Positions 56,236-64,000 of a stretch of DNA of 64,000 nt are shown here, one piece after another. Position 1 is the stretch's first letter; the number at the start of each line of letters is the position of its first letter. The notes beneath the pieces are model-generated. The model made no database searches. It saw nothing but the letters and a program-made list of their open reading frames with translations, and was not told where the DNA came from. The position numbers and the translations under genes are program-made. Source of the stretch: Gluconobacter frateurii (lineage in GTDB: Bacteria; Pseudomonadota; Alphaproteobacteria; Acetobacterales; Acetobacteraceae); assembly GCF_002723955.1 (NCBI RefSeq), contig NZ_BEWN01000006.1, forward strand, positions 1 through 64,000, written 5' to 3'.

Positions 56236-58107
56236 TCAGCCTTCGAGCGACTGAAGCTCGAACAGGCGGCGATAAATGCCCCCGTCTTTTGCCACGAGTT
56301 CGGCATGAGTCCCGTCTTCTTTCAGTTCGCCACGGCTGAACACCACTATCCGGTCCAGTTCCATGACGGTTGAAAGACGATGCGCCACGACGATGACTGT
56401 GCGGTTCTTCATGAGGCGGCGCATGGCCTCCTGCACGAGAGATTCTGATTCCGAATCAAGGCTGGAGGTCGCTTCATCGAAAATCAGGATCGGCGCATCA
56501 GCGAGGAACGCGCGGGCAATGGCGACACGCTGACGCTCGCCGCCAGACAGCTTCACGCCGCGCTCACCGACCATCGTATTGTAACCTTCCGGCAGACGCT
56601 CAATGAAAGCCGCCGCATTGGCCTGACGGGCTGCTTCCTTGATTTCCTCCAGTGATGCGCCGGGGCGGGCATAGGCAATGTTTTCCGCCAATGTCCGGTG
56701 AAACAGCACCGGCTCCTGCGGCACGATGGCGATGTGGGAGCGCAGGGAACACTGCGTGACCTGCGCAATATCCTGCCCGTCCACCGTGATGCGACCGCTG
56801 TTCACATTATACAGTCTCTGAAGGAGTTTGGTCAGAGTGGTCTTGCCTGATCCGCTGGGTCCGACGAGAGCGACGCGTGAGCCGGGTGCAATATCAATGT
56901 TGAGATCCTGATAAAGCGGCTTTTCCTGCCCCGGATACTGGAAAGTGACGTGTTCGAAGTGGATTTCACCCTGCGTAAACCGGGCTTCTTCCGCATTGGG
57001 CGCGTCCTGAATGGCGGAATCACGGCGGAAAATGGCAATCAGTTCTTCCATCTCGTTGACGGACCGCTGCACCTGACTGACCTGCTGCCCCAGATCACGC
57101 AGATAGCCCTGCACGAGGAACATCATGGTCAGCACATAGGCCACATCCCCCGGGCCAGCCTTGCCCTGCCACCAGAGCATAACGGCCAGACCGATCATGA
57201 GCATCCGCATCACGAGAGAGGCCAGTGCCTGAATATTGGCGCTGTTGGTTCCTCGGAGCCATGTGCGAAGCGTGCGCTCCCGCCAGCCCTGAACAATCGT
57301 ATCCAGCCGCTTCTCTTCGCGGAGTTCCGCCCCGAAGGCTTTGACAACCGGATTACAGGTCACGGAATCTGCAATGGACGCCCCCATCTTGGTGTCCCAC
57401 TCATTCGAGGCACGGGCACTGGGTGCAACGTAGCGGAGCGTGAGGGCAATCGAGAGCCAGGCGAACAGAACGACGGACACCGCCAGAACAGAGCCCATGA
57501 GGGGCGAGCGGAACATGAGAACGGCCGTTGTGCCGCCGAGCACCATGACTTCCGGGCCGATCATCAGCAAAAGCGTGTCGTCCAGCGTATCAATCGCCCA
57601 CATACCACGGGTCAGCCGGCGGACGGTTGAACCAGCGAACGTATTGGCGTGCCAGTCCGTCGAGAACCGCTGCACCCGCTCGAAGGCCTGATTGAGCACC
57701 TTGTGCATGATCGCCAGTGTGAGATGCGAAATACCGACGAAAGACGAGCGACGCCCATACAGGCCGATCAGGCCCAGCGCGATCAGACCACCAACCATCA
57801 GGAAAGCATCGTTGCGCAGGCTTAGAAGCTCATCGGTTTTTGGAATGGTCGGCCCGGCAGCGTGTTTGGAAATATCCGAGACGAGGCGACCAGCCAGAAT
57901 CGGGGTGACGACATCCGCCAGTGTGGCAAGGGCCACACCCGACAATGTCCAGGCAAGAAGAGCGGGATGCGCCAGCCAGCGGCGGCAGACAAAGGACAGG
58001 ACTTCTGTAAAGGAAACGTCGATTTTCCGGCCTTCCTGTTTCTGGCCGGTAAGGTGCGTAGAAATATCGGACACAAAGAGCTCCGCCGTCTTGTCCCTCA
58101 AGGACAA
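56236..58107 (-). CDS. ABC exporter, fused membrane and ATPase domains (ABCB/MsbA type)
   Basis: 623 aa. Six membrane helices lie in the first ~350 residues, then a nucleotide-binding domain: Walker A GPSGSGKTTL, Q-loop VPQEPVLF, signature LSGGERQRVAIARAF, Walker B ILIFDEATSSLDSESE, and H-loop VIVVAHRLSTV. It works as a homodimer exporting lipids, peptides or drugs. Neighbours give no clue to its cargo. Confidence 0.92.
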   Translation of the reverse strand: MSLRDKTAELFVSDISTHLTGQKQEGRKIDVSFTEVLSFVCRRWLAHPALLAWTLSGVALATLADVVTPILAGRLVSDISKHAAGPTIPKTDELLSLRNDAFLMVGGLIALGLIGLYGRRSSFVGISHLTLAIMHKVLNQAFERVQRFSTDWHANTFAGSTVRRLTRGMWAIDTLDDTLLLMIGPEVMVLGGTTAVLMFRSPLMGSVLAVSVVLFAWLSIALTLRYVAPSARASNEWDTKMGASIADSVTCNPVVKAFGAELREEKRLDTIVQGWRERTLRTWLRGTNSANIQALASLVMRMLMIGLAVMLWWQGKAGPGDVAYVLTMMFLVQGYLRDLGQQVSQVQRSVNEMEELIAIFRRDSAIQDAPNAEEARFTQGEIHFEHVTFQYPGQEKPLYQDLNIDIAPGSRVALVGPSGSGKTTLTKLLQRLYNVNSGRITVDGQDIAQVTQCSLRSHIAIVPQEPVLFHRTLAENIAYARPGASLEEIKEAARQANAAAFIERLPEGYNTMVGERGVKLSGGERQRVAIARAFLADAPILIFDEATSSLDSESESLVQEAMRRLMKNRTVIVVAHRLSTVMELDRIVVFSRGELKEDGTHAELVAKDGGIYRRLFELQSLEG

Positions 58108-58195
58108 CGGCCTGATGGCATGAAATTTTCAGATGTTTGGCGTATCTTGCCGGACAGTCCGGATCAGACGCAACAGCCCGCGCGGAGTTTCAGCC

Positions 58196-58876
58196 ATGAC
58201 AGACGCCCCCAGACCCATGAGCAAGGCCGCGGCCAAGGCTTTCATTACCGCACTGGCCGAAGCCAACCCGGATGCGGAAAGTGAGCTGATCTTCCGTAAT
58301 ACGTTCGAACTTCTGGTGAGTGTGGTTCTCTCGGCTCAGGCGACGGACAAGTCTGTCAACAAGGCGACCAAGGGGCTGTTTGAACACGCGCCCGATCCGA
58401 AAAGCATGGCGGAACTCGGGGAAGCCGGGATCGCGCAATACATCAAGACGATCGGCTTATGGCGCGCGAAGGCTCATAACGTGGCTCTGCTGTGCGAGCA
58501 GCTTCTGGAACGACATGCCGGGGAAGTGCCTGCTGATCGCAAGTCTCTTGAGGCGCTGGCGGGTGTCGGGCGGAAGACGGCCAACGTGGTGATGAATGTT
58601 GCATTTGGCGCCGATACCATGGCGGTTGATACGCATATTTTTCGTATCGGAAACCGGACTGGCCTGGCACCAGGGAAAACAACCCGGCAGGTTGAGGATG
58701 GTCTGGTGGCGCGTATTCCCAAGGATATGCTGCGACCAGCCCATCACTGGCTGATCCTGCATGGTCGTTATGTCTGCAAAGCCCGCGCACCTGAATGCTG
58801 GCGCTGTCCGGCAACGCAATGGTGCCTGTATCCGGACAAGCGTCTCACGCCACCTCGAACCAAAGAAGCGGCCTGA
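58196..58876 (+). CDS. nth: Endonuclease III (DNA glycosylase/AP lyase)
   Basis: 226 aa from ATG 58196 (GGAG upstream); an upstream ATG at 58133 is less likely. Base-excision repair of oxidised pyrimidines. Motifs: LVSVVLSAQATDKSVNKAT, the helix-hairpin-helix with catalytic Lys ALAGVGRKTANVVMN, and Asp in VDTHIFRIGNR. The C-terminal iron-sulphur cluster is intact: C-x6-C-x2-C-x5-C in CKARAPECWRCPATQWC. Confidence 0.96.
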   Translation: MTDAPRPMSKAAAKAFITALAEANPDAESELIFRNTFELLVSVVLSAQATDKSVNKATKGLFEHAPDPKSMAELGEAGIAQYIKTIGLWRAKAHNVALLCEQLLERHAGEVPADRKSLEALAGVGRKTANVVMNVAFGADTMAVDTHIFRIGNRTGLAPGKTTRQVEDGLVARIPKDMLRPAHHWLILHGRYVCKARAPECWRCPATQWCLYPDKRLTPPRTKEAA

Positions 58877-58883
58877 TCCGCGT

Positions 58884-59582
58884 TTATTCTGCCTGAGCCA
58901 ACGGTAAGTTGGGCATTCCATGCGAGCCAATGGCTGGCACCCATGGACGGCTTCCCCGCCAGCCTCGATCAGAAATCAGGACAGGTGCGCCGTGACGGAG
59001 AGACACGGCATATGCGCCATTCCTCCAGACGGAGAAACGGTCGATAAACGGAATACCCGGGCAGGCATTTCGGGCGGGCGACGCACTGATGAACAGAATC
59101 ACACCCTGACAGTCCTGCGCAGAAGGCGGAATTGCTCCGTCTGACGTATCCTTGGCCCGCAGAAGAACCGTCTGGCCTTTGACGGTCAGGCGGCAGAGGC
59201 CGTTCAGACAGCCTGATGGCAAGATCCCGGTCGGAAGCGCCAATGCCTGCTGCCAGTCCTGAAGGGTCAGACGTTCCAGACTACTGTGAGGGCCGACTTG
59301 CAGGATGCCTTCTGCCCGAACAGCAATAAGGCCCCCATCAGGTGAGACCAGAATATCAGGGCGTGGAACCAGCCAGATCGAAAACAGTCCCACCATGATT
59401 GGCATAAGCCCGGCAAGGCGCGCGCGTCCTTTCCACAGGCAGAGCAGGCACAGCCCCAAAAGAACGATGAGTAGCGCCCATTCTGGCATGTGAGGCACGG
59501 GCTTATGAGCCAGCGGAAACGCTGCGACGGTTCTGGCGATGACCTGAACGATCCGGATGCCCCACCCCATGAAGGGTGCCAC
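58884..59582 (-). pseudogene. comEC: C-terminal remnant of the DNA-uptake channel protein ComEC
   Basis: 232 aa from a GTG at 59582 (ATG at 59570 possible). It matches the end of alphaproteobacterial ComEC/Rec2: MGWGIRIVQVIARTVAAFPLA, membrane helices, LVSPDGGLIAVRAEGILQVG and the terminal DRFSVWRNGAYAVSL plus GSRPWVPAIG. The competence domains that should precede it (about 500 residues) are absent; a TAA closes this frame 12 codons upstream of 59582. comEC divergent from gltX is a common order, so this looks like the relic of the ancestral gene. Whether it is translated is unknown. Confidence 0.7.
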
Positions 59583-60154
59583 TCGCGTGAGAGTGCGCCG
59601 CTTTTACCCTGCACGGGGTCTGTCATCGGGAATGTCAGGGATTGGATACGCGCAAACTGCTCCGGTGTGGGCGCGGCGCGCAGGATGTCAAAGTCCTGCT
59701 CCGGGGGATACGCACCGATCACGGTGAAATCAGCATCGGAGCCTAGATTGCAGTGACCTGTTCCGGCCGGAAGAAGTGCGATGTCCCCTCCCCGCACCTC
59801 CACCGTCCTGCCCGAGGGGCCGCCTAGCATGAGTCGGGCTGACCCATTGGAAAAGCCGAGCACTTCGTGGCCAAGGCTATGATAATGATGAAAGGTATAA
59901 ACGCCGTTCCGCCAACGGGATGGCCAGCCATTCCGGTTGAACAGATCCTCGTACACGCCCTCTCGCCCCGCCCCGGCTTCCAGAGCGTTACGATACACGA
60001 TGACAGGCAGACGGGAATTGTTGGGCACCCAGTCATTGCGGTGAAGCGTGAAGGCTTCAACACGCGCTGTGCTGGCGGACGCCTTGCGGATGCGGCCATG
60101 TCCCATCGTCAGGCCCATGCCGGCCAGCATCACATTGAAATCGCGCCTGTCCAT
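59267..60154 (-). CDS. Tat-type cupin protein with run-on C-terminus
   Basis: 295 aa from ATG 60154, with GGGGGC upstream. A twin-arginine-like signal (DRRDFNVMLAGMGLTMG) precedes a YjlB-type cupin: FHHYHSLGHEVLGFSNGSARLMLGG, VRGGDIALLPAGTGHCNLGSDADFTVIGAYPP. The recognisable domain ends near residue 185 (TDPVQGKSGALSREW). The frame then runs for about 310 nt across the comEC remnant in another frame, giving Cys/Trp-rich nonsense (CQNGRYSSFFWGC). The original stop was probably lost at a deletion junction near 59580-59600. Confidence 0.75.
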   Translation of the reverse strand: MDRRDFNVMLAGMGLTMGHGRIRKASASTARVEAFTLHRNDWVPNNSRLPVIVYRNALEAGAGREGVYEDLFNRNGWPSRWRNGVYTFHHYHSLGHEVLGFSNGSARLMLGGPSGRTVEVRGGDIALLPAGTGHCNLGSDADFTVIGAYPPEQDFDILRAAPTPEQFARIQSLTFPMTDPVQGKSGALSREWHPSWGGASGSFRSSPEPSQRFRWLISPCLTCQNGRYSSFFWGCACSACGKDARALPGLCQSWWDCFRSGWFHALIFWSHLMGALLLFGQKASCKSALTVVWNV

Positions 60155-60354
60155 GCTCAGCCCCCGTGAAAATCCTGCCCTCAGGATAGGGACCCGACGA
60201 ACGGTGCAGGAAATCACACACGCTTGAAAATCAGGGATTTTTTAAATGTAACAGCCTTGTGACCCTCGATTGCACACCCCAGAAAAACAACGACACAAAT
60301 CATGCCGGGATGATGCGGATAGCCCCTCCCGCACGAGCATGATATGAGAGCCGC

Positions 60355-61758
60355 ATGACGATCCGTACGCGCTTTGCACCCTCGCCCACGGGCCTGCTGC
60401 ATGTCGGCAACGCCCGCGCTGCCCTGTTCAATTTCCTCTTCGCCCGCCACCATGGCGGTGAGTTCCTCCTGCGGATCGAGGACACCGACAAGGAACGCTC
60501 CACGCAACGCGCGGTGGACGTAATCTTTGATGGTCTCGCCTGGATGGGGATCACAGCGGATGAGGAGCCTGTCTTCCAGTCCGCCCGACAGGATCGCCAT
60601 ACGGAAGTGGCACTGGAACTGCTGGCCAAGGGTCAGGCATACAAGTGCTACTGTACACCGGAAGAACTGACCGCCATGCGCGAGAAGGCCATGGCCGAGA
60701 AGCGTCCGCCCCGTTACGACGGCACATGGCGTGACCGCGATCCGTCCGAAGCGCCGGAAGGTGCGCCTTACGTTGTGCGCCTGAAGGCGCCGCGTGAGGG
60801 CGAGACCGTCATCAAGGATCTGGTACAGGGCGAAGTTCGTGTCGCCAACGTGGAAATGGATGATCTGATCATCCTGCGCTCCGACGGCACGCCAACCTAT
60901 CTGCACGCTGTGGTCTGTGACGACCATGACATGAACATCACCCACGTCATGCGCGGTGACGACCATCTGACGAACACCTTCCGTCAGGCCATGATCTATC
61001 GCGCGATGGGCTGGGATCTGCCGCAGTTCGCTCATCTGCCGCTGATTCATGGCCCGGATGGCGCGAAGCTTTCCAAGCGTCACGGCGCGCAGTCCGTCGT
61101 GGACTTCCGCGAGGAAGGGTATCTGCCAGAAGCCCTGTGCAACTACCTGCTGCGTCTGGGCTGGGGTCATGGGGACGCGGAAATCCTGTCTCGCGAAGAG
61201 CAGATCAAGCTGTTCGATCTGGATGGCGTCGGTCGCTCCCCGTCCCGTATGGACTATGTGAAGCTGGCACATCTCAATGGTGTCTGGATGCGTCAGGCGG
61301 ACGATGAACGCCTGACCAACGATGTCATGGAGCGTCTGCAGGGTCGTGAAGGCGTTGTCGCGGATGACCGCACGCGTGCCCGTGTTCTGGCCATGATGTC
61401 CGGCCTCAAGGAACGCGCCAAGACGCTGGTGGAGCTGACGGATAATGCCGCTTTCGCAGGCTTTACCCTGCCCCTGACCTTCACGCCCAAGGCCGAGAAA
61501 CTGCTGGACGAGAACGGCCGCAAGGTTCTTGAAGGTGTTGGGCATGACTTGGCCGCGCTCCCAGACTTCACGGCGGAAGCGATCGACGGCGCTCTTCGCG
61601 CCTACGCCGAGAAGAACGAGCTGAAGCTAGGCTCCGTTGCCCAGCCTCTGCGCGCTGCCATGACAGGATCCACCACGTCTCCAGGCATTGACCTGACACT
61701 GGCCGCTCTGGGCCGTGACGAGGTTCTGGCCCGTATTGCGAGTGTGCTCAGTGCCTGA
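60355..61758 (+). CDS. gltX: Glutamyl-tRNA synthetase
   Basis: 467 aa, class I synthetase. HIGH-type motif HVGN at residues 16-19 and KMSKS-type KLSKR near residue 238. The segment [15 protein letters not shown] holds Cys residues of the zinc-binding type. It may be the discriminating or non-discriminating form; many alphaproteobacteria carry two copies. It is divergent from the cupin gene and overlaps pyrB by 8 nt if that starts at GTG 61751. Confidence 0.96.
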   Translation: MTIRTRFAPSPTGLLHVGNARAALFNFLFARHHGGEFLLRIEDTDKERSTQRAVDVIFDGLAWMGITADEEPVFQSARQDRHTEVALELLAKGQAYKCYCTPEELTAMREKAMAEKRPPRYDGTWRDRDPSEAPEGAPYVVRLKAPREGETVIKDLVQGEVRVANVEMDDLIILRSDGTPTYLHAVVCDDHDMNITHVMRGDDHLTNTFRQAMIYRAMGWDLPQFAHLPLIHGPDGAKLSKRHGAQSVVDFREEGYLPEALCNYLLRLGWGHGDAEILSREEQIKLFDLDGVGRSPSRMDYVKLAHLNGVWMRQADDERLTNDVMERLQGREGVVADDRTRARVLAMMSGLKERAKTLVELTDNAAFAGFTLPLTFTPKAEKLLDENGRKVLEGVGHDLAALPDFTAEAIDGALRAYAEKNELKLGSVAQPLRAAMTGSTTSPGIDLTLAALGRDEVLARIASVLSA

Positions 61759-62692
61759 GCGGCCATCCGTCCCCCGGCATCTGCTGGGAATCGAGGGGCT
61801 GACCCCGGGGCAAATTACCCCGTTCCTCGATCTGGCGGAGAGCTATGCGCTCCTGAGCCGTTCCCGTTCCGCACCGCGTGAAGCGCTGCGGGGCCGGACG
61901 GTCATCAATCTGTTTTTCGAAGACAGCACCCGAACCCGCACCAGTTTTGAACTGGCAGGCAAGCGCCTTGGGGCGGACGTCATCAACATGACGGTCGCCA
62001 CCAGCTCGGTGAACAAGGGCGAGACGCTGCTGGATACGGCATCCACGCTGAATGCCATGCGCTGTGATCTTCTGGTCGTGCGTCATGGCCAGTCCGGTGC
62101 TCCGGCCCTGCTGTCCCAGAAAGTCGAAGCCAGCGTTGTGAATGCCGGAGACGGCACGCATGAACACCCTACGCAGGCGTTGCTGGACGCCCTGACTATC
62201 CGCCGCCATTTCGGGCGCTTGGAAGGTCTGACAATTACGATCTGCGGCGACGTTGGTCACAGCCGCGTGGCACGTTCCAACATCCACCTTCTGACCGCGT
62301 TGGGAAACTCGGTGCGTCTGGTTGGACCGCCGACGCTATTGCCATCCGCAATGGCAGAACTTGGCAATGTCACACTGTATTCAGACATGGATGAGGCCCT
62401 GAAAGGCGCGGATGTCGTAATGTCCCTCCGTCTTCAGAAAGAACGTATGGGCGCTGGCCTTGTCCCGAGTTCCCGCGAATACTTCCGGTTCTTCGGGCTG
62501 GATCGACGTCGTCTGGCACTGGCAAACCCCGGTGCCCTGGTCATGCATCCTGGCCCCATGAACCGGGGCGTCGAGATTGCGTCTGATGTTGCCGATTCGG
62601 ATCAGAGCGTAATCGCCGAACAGGTGGAAATGGGCGTGGCTGTGCGTATGGCCGTTCTGGATCGCCTGTCCCGGGCACGGATGCCACTATGA
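61751..62692 (+). CDS. pyrB: Aspartate carbamoyltransferase catalytic subunit
   Basis: 313 aa from GTG 61751, chosen because it keeps only a short overlap with gltX; an ATG at 61715 and GTG at 61742 are alternatives. Makes carbamoyl-aspartate for pyrimidines. Carbamoyl-phosphate motif [12 protein letters not shown], then [12 protein letters not shown] and [10 protein letters not shown]. It forms a translationally coupled pair with pyrC. Confidence 0.96.
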   Translation: MPERPSVPRHLLGIEGLTPGQITPFLDLAESYALLSRSRSAPREALRGRTVINLFFEDSTRTRTSFELAGKRLGADVINMTVATSSVNKGETLLDTASTLNAMRCDLLVVRHGQSGAPALLSQKVEASVVNAGDGTHEHPTQALLDALTIRRHFGRLEGLTITICGDVGHSRVARSNIHLLTALGNSVRLVGPPTLLPSAMAELGNVTLYSDMDEALKGADVVMSLRLQKERMGAGLVPSSREYFRFFGLDRRRLALANPGALVMHPGPMNRGVEIASDVADSDQSVIAEQVEMGVAVRMAVLDRLSRARMPL

Positions 62693-63963
62693 CGATAACT
62701 GTTTTTGAGAATGTCCGCCTGATTGACCCCGCCTCCGGTCGGGATGGCGTAGGACGCCTGACGGTTGAAGATGGTCGTATTGCCGCTATCGACAGCCCGG
62801 AGACGCCTGAAGGGGCATGCGTGATTGATGGTCAGGGTGCAGTTCTATGCCCTGGACTTGTGGATATGCGTGTGGCTCTGGGCGAGCCAGGCTTCGAATA
62901 CCGTGAAAGTGTGAAGTCAGGCGCGCGGGCTGCCGTAGCGGGTGGAATCACCACCATCGCCGTTTTGCCCAACACCTCTCCAGCAATCGACAATCCCGCT
63001 CTGGTGCACCTTCTGAAGGTGCGCGGCGAAGAGACGGGCATGGTCTCCATCCATCCTTACGGCGCGCTGACGCGTGGCTGCGAGGGCGGAGACATGGCGG
63101 AGCTGGGTCTATTGCAGGACGCCGGTGCCGTAGCATTCACGGACGGCACGCGCGCTATCGCGGATGCCAAGCAGATGCGCAATCTGCTGTCCTATTCCCG
63201 CTTTCTCGACGCGCTGGTTGTGCAACATCCGGAAGAACCTTCGCTTGCCAAGGGCGCCTGCGCGACCGCAAGTGCGCTGGCAGTTCGTCTGGGTCTGCCG
63301 CAGGTTCCGGCTGCCGCTGAGGCGATCATGATTGCCCGTGATCTGCGTCTGGCGGAAATGACGGGTGCCCGTCTGCATTTCGCCCATGTCTCTACGGCGG
63401 AAGGGCTGGATCTGATCCGGGGCGCCAAGGCACGAGGCATCAAGGTGACGTGTGACACGGCCCCTCCTTATTTTGCCATGACCGAAGAAGACATCGGGGA
63501 TTTCCGCACCTATGCGAAATTCTCCCCTCCTCTTCGCTCCGAATCGGATCGGTCTGCCGTCTGTGCGGCGCTGGCTGATGGAACGATTGATGCGGTGGCT
63601 TCTGATCACGCCCCTGCGGATGCGGACGACAAACGCCTCCCCTTTGCGCAGGCTCGCGCGGGCGGAACAGGGCTGGTTACGCTTCTTGGCGTCACTCTTG
63701 GTGCTGGTCTGCCTTTGATTGAGGCTCTGCGCCTTGTGACCTGTGCTCCGGCCTCCCTGCTGCGGATTTCAGCCGGCACGCTGGCCGTTGGTCAGGATGC
63801 GGATCTCTGTCTGTTCGATCCGGAAGCAGTCTGGGAAGTTCGTGCTGGCGAGCTGCCGGGGCGTGCCCAGAATACGCCTTTTGATGGCCAAAAACTGAAA
63901 GGCCGCGTGCTGCGCACGTTCCGTCGCGGCACGGAGGTTTTCACGGCTGAGGGGCTGGCATGA
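62689..63963 (+). CDS. pyrC: Dihydroorotase (PyrC/PyrX type)
   Basis: 424 aa. Class I dihydroorotase fold: [61 protein letters not shown] and [12 protein letters not shown]. The first metal site is unusual: the expected DxHxH of active dihydroorotases reads DMRVAL here, so both His are missing. Such copies are often the non-catalytic PyrX partner of aspartate transcarbamoylase; another active pyrC is then expected elsewhere. The start overlaps pyrB by 4 nt. Confidence 0.85.
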   Translation: MTITVFENVRLIDPASGRDGVGRLTVEDGRIAAIDSPETPEGACVIDGQGAVLCPGLVDMRVALGEPGFEYRESVKSGARAAVAGGITTIAVLPNTSPAIDNPALVHLLKVRGEETGMVSIHPYGALTRGCEGGDMAELGLLQDAGAVAFTDGTRAIADAKQMRNLLSYSRFLDALVVQHPEEPSLAKGACATASALAVRLGLPQVPAAAEAIMIARDLRLAEMTGARLHFAHVSTAEGLDLIRGAKARGIKVTCDTAPPYFAMTEEDIGDFRTYAKFSPPLRSESDRSAVCAALADGTIDAVASDHAPADADDKRLPFAQARAGGTGLVTLLGVTLGAGLPLIEALRLVTCAPASLLRISAGTLAVGQDADLCLFDPEAVWEVRAGELPGRAQNTPFDGQKLKGRVLRTFRRGTEVFTAEGLA

Positions 63964-64000
63964 CGCTGTCTCATCCAAGCCTGCTCCTGATCGCTGCAAT
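63960..64000 (+). CDS. plsY: Start of glycerol-3-phosphate acyltransferase PlsY (partial)
   Basis: Only 13 codons are in the window: [13 protein letters not shown]. The ATG overlaps the pyrC stop (ATGA), and pyrB-pyrC-plsY is a common order in alphaproteobacteria. The call depends on that order. Confidence 0.5.
   Translation, partial: MTLSHPSLLLIAA

Overview
The window looks like chromosomal DNA of an acetic acid bacterium (Acetobacteraceae, most likely Gluconobacter or a close relative). This rests on gene content and order: an F1-only ATP synthase operon (atpHAGDC, F0 genes elsewhere), tRNA-Trp/secE/nusG, mrcA-prfB, hrcA divergent from rph-rdgB, and pyrB-pyrC-plsY. The protein style and moderately high GC fit too. 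The genus is inferred from the sequence, not from a search. I see no insertion sequence, CRISPR array, prophage or rRNA operon. Intergenic gaps are short and most of the DNA is coding.

Layout. (1) 28-6027: one 1999-aa DUF4011/helicase/Vsr-like nuclease/DUF3320 protein, an architecture known from antiphage defence surveys. (2) 6152-11084: F1 ATP synthase. (3) 11364-13105: a secreted cupin, tRNA-Gly, tRNA-Trp, secE and nusG. (4) 13186-16949: a complete pqiABC lipid-transport operon. (5) 17161-17600: tRNA-Thr and a small basic protein. (6) 17607-24621: a purine-ureide catabolic cluster. It holds HpxJ/PucG- and HpxK/AllC-like enzymes, a LysR regulator, HpxW-, HpxX-, HpxY- and HpxZ-like proteins, and would take allantoate via ureidoglycine, oxalurate and oxamate to oxalate. 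(7) 24608-34594: an amino-sugar island. It holds a DeoR regulator, GlcNAc-type kinase, SIS/AgaS-like protein, a GatZ/KbaZ protein without its GatY partner, a FucP-type MFS permease, NagA, a TonB-dependent receptor and NagB. (8) 34610-39511: a GH13 glucosidase, GmhA, a two-domain GmhB protein, an SDR nucleotide-sugar enzyme and a small lipoprotein started by GTG.

(9) 39589-42141: an OprB-type porin and a solitary flgH. (10) 42202-46268: the energy-transducing operon tonB-exbB-exbD-exbD-TPR, with two internal stem-loops. (11) 46667-50467: mrcA and prfB; prfB carries a programmed +1 frameshift site whose in-frame stop is UAA rather than UGA. (12) 50559-58876: an aldo/keto reductase, hrcA, rph, rdgB, an unknown protein, a secreted amidohydrolase, an ABC exporter and nth. 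(13) 58884-60154: a C-terminal ComEC remnant joined to a Tat-type cupin gene that has lost its own stop. (14) 60355 to the end: gltX, pyrB, pyrC and the start of plsY.

The regions connect functionally. The TonB-ExbB-ExbD complex would energise the amino-sugar receptor, and the DeoR gene sits between the amino-sugar operon and the ureide genes, so one regulator could touch both. The most unusual items are the prfB UAA frameshift site, the GatZ/KbaZ protein in an organism group reported to lack phosphofructokinase, the comEC/cupin junction, and the GmhB protein with a degenerate nucleotidyltransferase domain.
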